A DNA stretch of 64,000 nucleotides from Laburnicola sp. R22_1. Its lineage: Eukaryota; Ascomycota; Dothideomycetes; Pleosporales; Didymosphaeriaceae. Below are positions 22,259-32,234 of the stretch, piece by piece. The DNA lies in contig JACONQ010000005.1 of NCBI GenBank assembly GCA_014281115.1, forward strand, positions 1-64,000. Reading direction: 5' to 3'. Every line of letters begins with the position of its first letter. Position 1 is the stretch's first letter. The position numbers and the translations under genes were made by a program. Under the pieces are notes generated by a model. The model worked only from the letters and a program-made list of their open reading frames with translations. It was not told the DNA's origin and searched no databases.

Positions 22259-23180
22259 ATAATTACTTAGTAGTATAGCTAAGAGTATTTTTATTAAATA
22301 TTATATTATATTATAAAAATCACATAAGTGCTTACTTTTACTATAGTTATAAGCTTTTTTTACTTATACTAGTAAAAGTAGCTCTCTAGTAAATTACTAA
22401 AAAGGTAGAGTCTTATTATAAATATAGACTTATAGAATACCTCTTACTATAGTGTAAGACTAGCTAGGCAATACTCTAAAGTAGCACTCTATAAAGTATA
22501 TTCTAAGTAGAGAAAAAAGCCTAGAGTATAAATAAATTTAGTAAAATAGTAAGATACTACTACTTTTCTTTAGTTTTTTAGCTTAGCTCTTAAGAAACTA
22601 AAAGGTATATTATAGAAAATTATATAGACGCTTACTTTTTACTACACTTTATCTCTAAGTATAGTTAGTTAAACGCCTATTTATATTATAAGTAAGAGGT
22701 TTACTAATTTAATATAATACTATTTTTTTATAAGCTAAAAAAGCTATTCTTATATTTTTAAAATACTAGTAGATTTTACTAGTAGGTTTATTTTTTACTA
22801 TATTTAAAGTAGTAACCCTAATTAAAATACTTACTTCTTAAGACTTAACTTATAATGTAATATATTATAAATATAACTTAATTATTAACTATAATAAGTT
22901 CTATTAACTAGATATTACTCTAGACCTATATATACTAATTAAAGGCAAATAAGCTTATATAGGTAATTATAAAAGAGTTATTTAATCTAGCTAGAGCTAT
23001 AGGCTATTAATATAGGTCCCCCTTAATTATTTAGCGCCAATGCGCTAAGCTATCACGGACCTCGCGTGTAATACTAGTATTACCCGTCAAACGCGGCCAA
23101 ACGTAATTAAATTACTAATGTTCCGACACTTAGCAAAAATAAAATAAAAATAAAGAAAAATTAGCTATATAGCCTCTGTA
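22259..23180. other. AT-rich decayed DNA, no gene seen
   Basis: RIP-saturated sequence. Weak Lys/Ile-rich frames occur but none can be assigned. GC rises sharply after about 23.03 kb. Confidence 0.5.
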
Positions 23181-23251
23181 GGGAACTCCTAGATTCGATT
23201 AATTCTAGGACGCCGGGTCCTCCATCAGTCTGCCTTCGTACCGCGTGTAAC

Positions 23252-23440
23252 CTATCCGATAGGGTTAATACTTAAACGATTGCTGTCGATAAGCCTCGTT
23301 AGAGCACCGTTCGAGGCGGCCTTCGTTATAGCGTTGGCGGGGCTGTCGTTGCCGTCTATTCGCCAGATCTGTAAGATCGGGCTTTTTCTGGTCGAGCCTG
23401 CATTCGCCACCTCTTTTCTCGACATCTTCCGGCGCGCTCT
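23252..23440 (-). pseudogene. Copia RNase H C-terminal fragment
   Basis: The minus-strand frame reads WRIDGNDSPANAITKAASN and then ALTRLIDSNRL. This matches the closing portion of Ty1/copia RNase H domains (pattern W-I-D-G-x-x-N-P-A-D-A-x-T-K). Only about 60 residues remain, with no upstream reverse transcriptase and no LTR nearby. The sequence is GC-rich and CpG-containing, so it escaped RIP, as expected for a fragment too short or too diverged to be recognised as a repeat. Confidence 0.55.
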
Positions 23441-24542
23441 TCTCCGAGCTGCATTCGGCAGCAGTGTAAGGTCCGGACATGTTGCTGGGTTGGTCATGTG
23501 GTCGACCAGCCTGCCGTGGTCGATACACTCATGATGCGCACGAACACGACGAGCCCATCGAGGTAGAACGGCCCTGCGCTTGACGGGGTATTACCAATTT
23601 ACCTCGGCCGCGTATCTACTAGGGCCCTGTGGATATTCGTTTTGTGAAAACCGCATGCTCCGATGTTCTGCGGAGCGGCGATCTTCTGAGCAGTCCGACA
23701 TGTGTCGGAAAATGACACCCGAGACGAGGTAATTAGCTAAATGCGGACGCTCTTTTTACGGTTCCCCTACCATTACTATCAACGGTCGCCATCTCAACAC
23801 TATCTCTCTTTTCAGTACGACATTACTCCCCGGCCGTCCTGGTGGAGTATTTCCAATAATGAATGCTGCTCGTTGCGTCGGTTTGCGAGTACAATAACAG
23901 ACTTCAGCCCAGCTAGCGTGGTACCATTGCAAGATCAAGATGACTCCTACTATACCCGCACCTCCAACTCCCCACCTCGCTAAGCCTTCAACCCATCAGT
24001 CTACATTTCCAACCATGGCCACCGCCCAGGTCTTACTGTGTCTGTCTTACTGTGTCTTCCCCACGCCATCGAAGACGTGCCGACACCAATGTCCCAGGTA
24101 GGTAGCCCCAGCGCCACGTACGGAAGCGCATCTCGCAACGCTTCGGAGGAGAGAACACAAAAAGCGCGCGCCTACACATGCGTCGTCCAACGGCCGGAAA
24201 ACAACCCCCCTGCCCCTCTCGTTCTCTCCGCTCCCGCCGCCATCATGGCCGGTCTGTTTCAATCGACACTGGAGCCTGGAAAGACGACTCGTTCGTCAAC
24301 GTTCACCACTTGCAACGCGCGGGGGGGTCTGGATATGTGCTGCTCAATGAATTGGATTGGGGACTCTGTGTGTGTGTATGTTACGTTATGGCCCTATATC
24401 CCATCGCTACATATAACAGACTTCCTCCTCCGCCACCACCAGCTATCTCGCCGTGCTCTGCTTTCCAATGCTGCAAGGCGGCGACTACTGGGCAAATGCG
24501 TTGGGGGGAACCACTAGGTTGTTGGCGTTGTTGTTGCCTTTG
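23441..24542. other. GC-richer island without assignable gene
   Basis: Normal-complexity DNA with overlapping frames on both strands (for example plus 24038-24517 and plus 24178-24738). None has a recognisable domain, and codon phase changes without intron signals. It holds the 3' flank of the secreted-protein gene at 24543-25134, including an out-of-frame repeat of its C-terminal coding unit at 24488-24516. Confidence 0.45.
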
Positions 24543-25134
24543 TTATTTGTTGTTGTTGTTCGCGTTCGCGTTTCTGCGCCTGTTCCCTCGCCTCTGGGCA
24601 AATGCGTTGGGCGTAACCACTTTGTTGTTGTTGTTCCCCCCGTTCCCGTTGCCATTGCCGTTGCCATTGCCATTGCCATTGCGATTGCCATTGCCGTTGC
24701 CATTAGCATCGTCATTGTCAGGAGCCCCAACGAGCTGAGGCACGAGGTCCGGGTCCACTCCATCAAAGGGCACATCTTTGACGAAAACGCAGCCAGTGGT
24801 GCTCTCGTTGCCGCATCGGATCGGGAACACGCAGCAGCCGTCGTTGGCGAAATCCTCGCCGCCATCCGCACGTCGGCCGAGGGATTCGCAGTCGGGCCTG
24901 TCCCTGAAATTGGCGGGGCAACCCGCGGGGCTGGAGGCCATTTTGTCAGTGCATGTGCGGCTATGGTGTTTCTGCTGTGAAGAGGGGGGAAGACTCGATG
25001 TTGTGGCGTTGATGGGCAGTGGGTGCGTGGGGTGGGGTGGATAGGTAGATGCGAGCATGATGTCTGACTTACACGTCCTCTTGGGCCATGGCCACAGCGG
25101 CGCAGGCGGCGAAAGCGATAGCGACGAACTTCAT
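24543..25134 (-). CDS. Small secreted Cys-rich protein (effector-like), one intron
   Basis: The start at 25134 gives MKFVAIAFAACAAVAMAQED, a clear signal peptide probably cleaved after AMA. Exon 1 is 25073-25134. The intron 24961-25072 opens with GTAAGT and closes with CCATAG, and it restores phase. Exon 2 is 24543-24960. The product is 159 residues. The mature N-terminal domain carries seven Cys within about 60 residues, including an adjacent CC pair and GCPANFRDRPDC. The tail is low-complexity Asn/Gly (NGNGN), then Asn-rich, with a VVTPNAFAQ motif. I recognise no family. Small size, signal peptide, Cys content and an isolated position in RIP-rich subtelomeric DNA are typical of candidate effectors; function is inference. 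TAA at 24543-24545 seems to cut off an older, longer C-terminus. Confidence 0.72.
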
Positions 25135-25720
25135 GTTGAAGGTTGCGTAAGGAAAGAAGTAGGTTTGGGGGTGGGTCTTTTGTGTTGAAAAGACTCAAAA
25201 GAGAAAATGTACAAAAAGCAGTCTGCGCAGCAGAAATTGAATAGAAAAGAAGGTATGAAGAAAAGACGACGAGCAACTGTTGGTGGATGGTCGGTTGAGC
25301 TTGATACTTCTTCTCACAACGGCCAGCGCACACCTCGTACTTATACCTGCTCTCTCCCTCTGCGCATCCTCTCACCTCCTCTCCCCACACACCCGTTCTA
25401 ACCCAAAGTCGTAATTCGCATGATCGGTAATCCCGCGCGCCACCCTCCCTGCGGCGTGTGTAACCACAGGCCCCCAAGGCCGCGTCTCAGCTGCGCAACG
25501 CGCCTGCCTCAAACGCCTTGGCCGTGCCTCAGCAACGGTTTTTTTGTGGGGTAGCAGCGGGTGAGGCGAGCGTGAGCGTGCGGCTTGCGGCCGAGAATTA
25601 TGCCAAAACGAGGGGGAGAGCTGAAACGGGTTGCAGACAGGCTTCCCGCATCGCAGTGATGGGTTCATGGACCGTGCGAGGTCTCGCACGTCCCCCTATT
25701 GTGCGCTTTTACAAGAGTTA
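25135..25720 (-). promoter_or_regulatory. 5' region of the secreted-protein gene
   Basis: GC-balanced sequence upstream of the start at 25134. It includes a CT/GA-rich patch close to the ATG (about 25140-25280). Frames on both strands are short and carry no recognisable motif. Promoter assignment is positional only. Confidence 0.35.
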
Positions 25721-25750
25721 CTGACCGTCAGTATCGTTATTGACGGTCAG
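25721..25750. repeat. Perfect 10-bp inverted repeat
   Basis: CTGACCGTCA at 25721-25730 and TGACGGTCAG at 25741-25750, separated by a 10-bp loop. The arms are exact complements. It could be a protein-binding palindrome or a small hairpin. Confidence 0.8.
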
Positions 25751-25805
25751 AACCCATCCCTGCCGCATCGAAGCACGACTATATTTCTCGTATATCGTCC
25801 ACCGG

Positions 25806-26037
25806 CGTTTGACGGAACAGCCAAGGAGGGATTGTGGTGGGGATTCGGCTGGTCTGGGAGTGGAGACATGTATTTTTTCTTGATTCAGCTGCGTAACTTA
25901 TGCATGATAGAGAAAGTAGAGTGTATTGGAGACTAATGTTTCAGCTAATCGAAGTAAAAGGCCTATAAACATCTTAATTAGTCAAGTAAATAATATAAAC
26001 TTCTCGTAAAACTCACCCCTGCGTGTTCCGTCAAACG
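25806..26037. repeat. 232-bp segment bounded by 14-bp inverted repeats
   Basis: CGTTTGACGGAACA at 25806-25819 and its exact complement at 26024-26037. The interior is AT-rich relative to its flanks and non-coding. It is MITE-like in form, but no target-site duplication is obvious and the TIRs do not match the pogo elements nearby. Confidence 0.5.
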
Positions 26038-26460
26038 CTACACAATTGCTGTTACATGCGTGGAGCAAGACAGGTGGAGCAAGACGCAGCGGGGGTAAAA
26101 AGTCTTCGCTGCCAAGTGCCTCGTTTTTCTTTCTGCGCAGAGGACACAGAAGAGCCTGCCTCATCGAGAGGACGCCACCTGCCAACGCGGCGGAGATCTC
26201 CACCGCAGACCACACCATCAGGAAACTGGAACATTCAAAGCGGCCTGGGAGCCTGGGACCCCAAGCGCGACGCGGCCTCCTTTGTCGGGCCCTGTGCCGG
26301 AGTTGGAGACGTGCGCTTACCGGCGCTCCGTGCATACGCTGTACGAGTGGACATGCCAGGATTGCTGCAAACGTTTTAGTCCAGATTTTCGCGCCAGAAC
26401 CTATGCGTGATAAAAAGGTTTTACGATGTAAATTCATGCGTAATACTACAGGTAGCGTAA
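26038..26460. other. GC-rich open region, coding status unclear
   Basis: At least three overlapping frames are open here (plus 26046-26468, plus 26023-26379, minus 25982-26437). None shows a domain, signal peptide or splice structure I can defend. GC falls sharply after 26460, where RIP-type DNA resumes. Confidence 0.4.
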
Positions 26461-27099
26461 GTATCTAGTTTTAGTAGATACAACCTGTATAGATTTCGCT
26501 CTAGCTTAACTGTTTTAATATTATAATTAAACACCTTATGAAACCAACCCTAGCAATATCCACTTGTATGCACGGAGGAGGGGTACTAGTACCATAGACC
26601 TACGACCTACAGACGCGCTTGTGTGCGGCACCTTAAGGAAGGCGCTATTATAATTAGGTCCCTATAGAGAGCGAGTCTGTTATGTGTAGCACCTATATAT
26701 AGAGAATAGTGTAGCGTATATATTTCTACTTAATAGTAGCGAAAATAATAAAAATGGGTATAAACTAGAATTTTTGTGTTACGTGCGTAGTTAAGACCTA
26801 ATTAATACCTTATATTAGATTATATAACTAAGGACAGCGTAATACCTTAGAATATAGCGAGATATAAGAGGAGTTTATATAGAAGCTATAATTAATTAAT
26901 AAATATAGAGTACTAGAATTATATAATACTATGTATATAGCGAGATAATTTTAGAAAATATTAAATAAGACTATAGAGGCTTTTTCTCTATACCTATTAC
27001 CTTATATTACTATTACTAAATTCGAGTCTAATATATAGTGCTTTACTACTCTCTCTATATTTATTAAACTCTATTATATTATATAGTATACTTTATAAT
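26461..27099. other. AT-rich decayed DNA
   Basis: The boundary of the second RIP-saturated block. No coherent frame or repeat boundary was seen. Confidence 0.5.
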
Positions 27100-28100
27100 A
27101 AACTCTAGCACTCTCTTAATAAACTTATTTAGATTTTCTTCTACAATATAATGTCTATTCTTCTTAATTACTAGTACCTTACCCTACTTATATACCTTCG
27201 CCCTTAAGCTATTTATAAACAGCACTAATAGAAACTCTCTACTAACTATAGCTAAGTTTAGAATCTATAGTTTCCTCTTCTTCTTTAACTATATCTAATT
27301 CTTCTTAATATCTTACTTAAACGCGTAATAAATCTTAAGTGTAGCCCTTATAACGTCTAGCTAACTATACGCTAGTGCGTATAAGTCTAGATTAGGTAGT
27401 GTAATCGCTACACTATTAAAAAGCTACTTATTAAAGAAGTGTTTAAGGTATTTATATTTCTTACTAGGAATAAGCATCTTAGAGATGTTAGGAACCTAGT
27501 AGAAAATAAAGTAGAAGGCATTAGGTAATATCTTAATAGTGTTATAGATGTAGGTGCTAGGCAGGAAACACTTACCCTAAAATAGACTAGTAATATTATC
27601 TTAAAAGCGGGTCGTAAAGGCAATAGCTATTATACCGCTAATATTATAGCTAATAATATAGATTAGCTTAGTAATATAGAGATAGGTCTTAATAAGGTTA
27701 TATAGGTCTATAGCTATATATGTCTTTTTATAGCTACTAGCGGACTTTAACAATTATTCTATACTATAGTAGTTAAAAGCTACTACGCAGTAGCTAGTAT
27801 CTAAGAGAGATATAATAATATAACGGAACTAGTGGCTTATTTATAGAAAGTTATAGATAAGAAGAATAGTGCCTTTTAAAAACAAGGTAGGTAGGTAGTT
27901 AATATAGCTAAAGCGAAGAAATTTTCTAAATATAGTAATGAGAAATATAATACGCTACTTCTAGTAAGAGGTATTAAGTTAGAAGAGCATAGTTAGGGGT
28001 ATGTCTAGATAACGTGCTTTTAGTAGTAGTATTTTTTTAGTATTTTTTTCTTTATATAGCTATTATAGTAATGCCTATTACGTCTTATTATATACTATAG
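27100..28100 (-). pseudogene. Unrecognised ORF, RIP-dead
   Basis: A minus-strand frame of over 300 codons is legible when stops are read as Gln. It includes FNYYSIEQLLKSA, SLFQGKCFLPSTYIYN, a basic segment (KKKRKLQILNLA) and REFLLVLFINSLRAKV. The segment at 27408-27623 is free of stops. The composition suggests a globular protein with a hydrophobic core and a basic linker. I recognise no domain; a transposon-encoded accessory protein is possible. It lies between the secreted-protein island and the first of the paired Fot1-like elements. Confidence 0.4.
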
Positions 28101-28840
28101 GTAAGTAGAAAGCTCTAGGTACTAAGCTACTTCTTTATAAGGTATACTAGATAAATTCTATTATTTATCTTAAGTAGTGTAATATTTAGTATTGCCTAGA
28201 GTAATATTTATTAGCTATAGAGCGCGACACGTTATAAACTCTATCTATATTTTATTAAGATAAAAATTAACTCTAACTTTGCTCCTAAGGCATTTATAGC
28301 CTATAGCCTAGTAAAATAATAAAATTAAGTACTTATTAAGGTTTAAATAAAAGTATCTATTACTATAGTATTACTACTAAATATACTTATTATAGATATA
28401 CTATAAGATAATATATATATAGTAAAATATATAAAATAAAGTAGAGAGTCCTAATACTATATTACTTATACTAGGGTAATATAATATACTTAAACTATTA
28501 ATATAATAGTATAGGAATTAATTTAAATTAAGCATAGTACTAAACATAAACCTTCTATAGAAGTTAACGCTATTCTCCTTTCTATAAAATATATATAATG
28601 TCTTTTTATATATACTATAGCATAGTTGCATATTCTACTTAACTAGATTAAGATTAATAAACTTAGCAGAGTAAAATAAACAAAACCTTATTATTAAGTA
28701 ATAATAACTCTTATAGCGCAGCCAATCTAAGTGTAAGCCAGTCTACCCTCTAGATATATATAAATATAATAAATCCAGAAATCTACAATTTATTAGCAAA
28801 TAGATAAACACAATATGCTTTAAAATATTTAGAAAAGTTA
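28101..28840. other. AT-rich decayed DNA
   Basis: No assignable frame. It ends at the TA target (28839-28840) of the next transposon. Confidence 0.5.
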
Positions 28841-30702
28841 ACGTGTTTATAAGCGAGCTACGAATATAAGCGAGTTGCAAATTCCACTAACGTTTTATAA
28901 CGCGTTACCTATTAACTATAATGGCTTAACTAACACTTATTTAATTGCCCTATAATAAAGCAGATGTCTTCCTAGATATCTTAGCTATGAATTAGAATTA
29001 GATCCAGAGCGTTAATTGCGCTGCAGCGACGTTTAACGTTCCTAAAAGCACGCTTCGCAGCTAACGCGCTGGAACTACTACGCGACGCAATTGTGAGCCT
29101 AAATTAAAGAAGCTTACTAAGCTAGAAGAGGAGGTTATTATTAAGCATATACTTAACCTAGATTCGTAAGGCTTTGCGCCTACTCTAGGTGCTGTACAAG
29201 ATATAGCGAATAAGCTACTTACTAAGCGTAGCGCAGGCCACGTTAGCTAGTAGTAGCCTAGAAACTTTGTTAAGCGAACAGACAGCCTTACAACGCGATT
29301 TAATCGAGTCTATAATTAATAGCGAGCCCTCTATAAGGACCTAATAGCTATATAGGTCTAGTTTAAGCTAGTAGCACGTATAAAGGCCACCTACAGTATC
29401 TGCAATAAGGACACCTTTAACTTTAACAAGACTAGCTTTCTAATAGGTAAGATATCCTCCTAGCTAGTTGTTATAGGCTTAGAGAGACGTGGTTAGCCAA
29501 AAGCAATCCAGCCAGGCAATCGCGAGTGGGTGACAATAATCCACAGAATTAACGCTACTAGGTAGGCAATTCTGCCCTTTATTATCTTTACTAGGAAGTA
29601 CTACCTCTTAGTCTAGTATAAGGGCGATAATATACTAGGTAACTAGACTATTAGTCTTAGCAATAATAGGTAGACTATAAATAAGCTTAGTGTTGTCTAG
29701 CTACAGCACTTTATTAAGCATACAGTAGAGCGTAGAGTAGGCACGCGTTAGCTCCTAATACTTAATAGCTAAAGAGCCATAACTTACTCGAATTTTAAAA
29801 GATCTATAGGGAGAATAAGATCTATGCCCTATATATGCTACTATATTTGTTACACCTTCTACAGCCACTTAATATAGGCTGCTTCTTACCGTTAAAGCGG
29901 GCGTATAGGCGCTAGATTAAGGGCCTAATACGCAACTATATTAACTATATTACTAAGCTTAAGTTTCTACTAGCCTTTTACGCCGCCTACAACTAGTTAA
30001 TTATAAAGGAGAATATCTGCGCAAGGTTTTAAGGCTCTGGGCTAGTCCTACACAATCTAGAGGCAGTGCTCTTAAAGCTTAATATTAAGCTTCGTACACC
30101 GTCGCCAGCGCTAGCGCTAGCAGCCCTACTAGAGGCCCTATAGGAGTCTGCAACACTAAGCAACGCACGCGAGCTAGGCGCTTAGTTAACTCTAGTTTGT
30201 GAGCGGATTTGAAGGCATTAGAGATTCTCTCCTACCTTAGTTATCTAGTTGCTTAATTGGCTTACAAGAGGCGCTGAGAAAATAGCGCATTTAATAGTGC
30301 TTATGCGCGAGGAGATAGCTACTCTACAAAGGGCAAATAAGGCAGCTATAACGCGTAAACAGCGCAAAAAGAAGCAGATCTAAAAGCAAGACACTCTATT
30401 AAAGACAGAGGGAGAGGATATTATTGCTTAAAAGGCTATTAAGCAGCAACTAGAGGGAGAAATATGGCAAGGCAAGGCGCAGTTAGGTGCAAGCTGGCAG
30501 GCTTCTGCGCGCTGCAGACGCTGTAGGGAGCCTAGGCACAACTCGCGCACGTGTAAGAAGGCTTCTATAGATACTGCTTAATTTAGGATAGCTATTATAT
30601 TAATAGAATATTAATACGTTATGAATTTATATGCTGCGAAAGGCTTAGAGACTTAGTGAGGTTCGCAGCTCGCTTGTATTCGCAGCTCGCTTATAAACAC
30701 GT
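28841..30702 (+). mobile_element. pogo/Fot1-like transposon with repeated subterminal motif
   Basis: TA duplications at 28839-28840 and 30703-30704 bound an 1862-bp element. The TIRs start ACGTGTTTATAAGCGAG, and each end contains two tandem copies of a 17-bp motif (ATAAGCGAGCTGCGAAT type), a likely transposase-binding array. A second copy in reverse orientation lies at 32235-34097. Confidence 0.94.
28921..30583 (+). pseudogene. pogo-type transposase with C-terminal CCHC knuckle, RIP-dead
   Basis: The ATG at 28921 opens a frame of about 550 codons broken only by probable Gln-to-stop changes. The N-terminal HTH (AATFNVPKSTLRS) and a second CENP-B-like helix set (LTKLEEEVIIKHILNL) precede the DDE core. 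The first acidic site reads FNFNKTSF, where the family has FDE-type residues. The second reads LLILNS, where LLILDG is usual. Both look like RIP-driven Asp-to-Asn losses. A Lys/Arg/Gln-rich coiled coil follows, and the C-terminus is a C-x2-C-x4-H-x4-C zinc knuckle (CRRCREPRHNSRTC). Transposition is certainly lost. Confidence 0.9.
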
Positions 30703-30704
30703 TA

Positions 30705-32091
30705 GTAGAAATATATAAGAAGTCTTACTCTATTATATAAAGACTAGTTTTATAAAAGATTCTAATTTATAAACTATTATTAAATATTTATAGTGCTATA
30801 ATAATAGCTATATTATGGCGGCAATTAGAGAGGATATAGTTAGAAGGCAATAGAATAGGCTCTTATTACCTAGCAATCTTTAAGAGCTTTCTAGCTTTCT
30901 AGAGATTAGATAGGTCTTAGGTGTAAACACGCGGATTTTTAAAAGAAAAAAACTACGCGGCGGCCTAATTATTATAGAGAATATATTCGCTAGAAATCTA
31001 GTAAGTGTTTCTATTATAGCTACTAATAAAAGCGGCTTATAAAAAGCGAAATAATAGTATAGATATAAGTTTCTTATCTATCTACCTATATAGCTATCCT
31101 ATCTCTTCTATTTTTAAGTAGCACTAGTCTATTATATACTTATTAGTAGTATGGGCGTAATATTATAGGCAGCTACAAATACTATACTAATTTGCTATAG
31201 TAGTTATAGTATTACTAGTATAACTTTTTAGGCAAACTAAGTAGAATTACCTATACCTTTGTCTGCATAGCAAGTATGCCCCTAATTAACTAGGGTGCCT
31301 ACTTAATAATAATGCGAAATTTTAGCATAGTGTCTATAATATAATAGGCGAGGCGATTTATATTCTAAACGCGAATAAAAGATATTAAAAAAAGCTGTTT
31401 TATAATAGAGAAAAGAATTTCTATTAGATATCTTTTAAGATAGCCTAGCCTAAGAACATCTAATATTAAACTAATTTGGCTAAGGTTAAGCGAGAGCATA
31501 GTCTCTAGATAGGCTTTAACTAAATAGGCGAAATTGGCTTTACTATTGTCTAAAAAATGTAGTAAAAAATAATTAGCTTAATATTTTTCTAAGCTACTAT
31601 TATAACTTTTTATAGACCTTATATAGTGTAAAAGTAGTAGTAGTAATAGTTATAAATAGCGGGGTAGTATTAAAAAAATAGAGAGTAGCAATCTAAAAGT
31701 CTACTTATATACCTATTAGAAAAGAATTACGTCCTAATATTAGCCTTTAGAACTTTTAGAATATACTTACCCTAACTTATAGTTCTAGTGCTATTTTTAG
31801 TTTTTATAAAATATTACCTAAATTAGAGTTCTAGTAATAATATAATACTATTTTTATAACTTATTATACTACTTTACTAAATAAGCTAGACTTTGCTTTA
31901 TATTTTATAAAAAAATATATTTATACTTTTTAGTATTATATAGTAGCACTTATTTTAACACTATATAAACGCCTTATATTTAATATATAGTTATAATAAA
32001 ACTACTAAAGAATCTAGTAAAAAGACTACTTTCTAAGAGTAGCTACAGTATATATTATTAATAGCTATTATAATAGTAAAAGAACTACTTT
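30705..32091. other. AT-rich spacer between inverted transposon copies
   Basis: A partly legible plus-strand frame at about 30.83-31.6 kb contains SLQIGFNQIGEIGFTIV-like text, but it is unassigned and heavily mutated. The rest is TA-rich with no clear boundaries. Confidence 0.4.
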
Positions 32092-32101
32092 TATTTAATA
32101 T

Positions 32102-32232
32102 GTATATTATTAAATTAACTACCTAGGGATAGAATAACAAAGGCTTTTATCTTAAATAATATAATAAAAAAAGCAAAGCCCCCTACTTAGTAATTAAAAA
32201 GAGCGTACAAAGGTAATTATATAAAAAGGCTT
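32102..32232 (-). mobile_element. Short retroposon-like element, copy B
   Basis: About 131 bp with the family's CTACCTAGGGATAG and AGCCCCCTACTTAGTAATTA blocks. The 10-bp duplication TATTTAATAT precedes it (32092-32101). The second copy of the duplication is at 34098-34107, displaced because the Fot1-like element inserted into the TA that begins it. Confidence 0.82.
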
Positions 32233-32234
32233 TA

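Noticed and set aside
24178..24980. Plus-strand frames rich in Leu/Pro and Val/Ala-Ile
   Set aside because: Translations of the opposite strand of the Asn/Gly codon repeats.
24485..25477. Minus-strand open frame of 330 codons
   Set aside because: It runs through the intron of the secreted-protein gene in a different phase and encodes low-complexity text; the spliced Cys-rich frame with a signal peptide is far more convincing.
25721..25750. Rho-independent style terminator
   Set aside because: No T-run follows, and this mechanism is not expected in a fungal nuclear genome.
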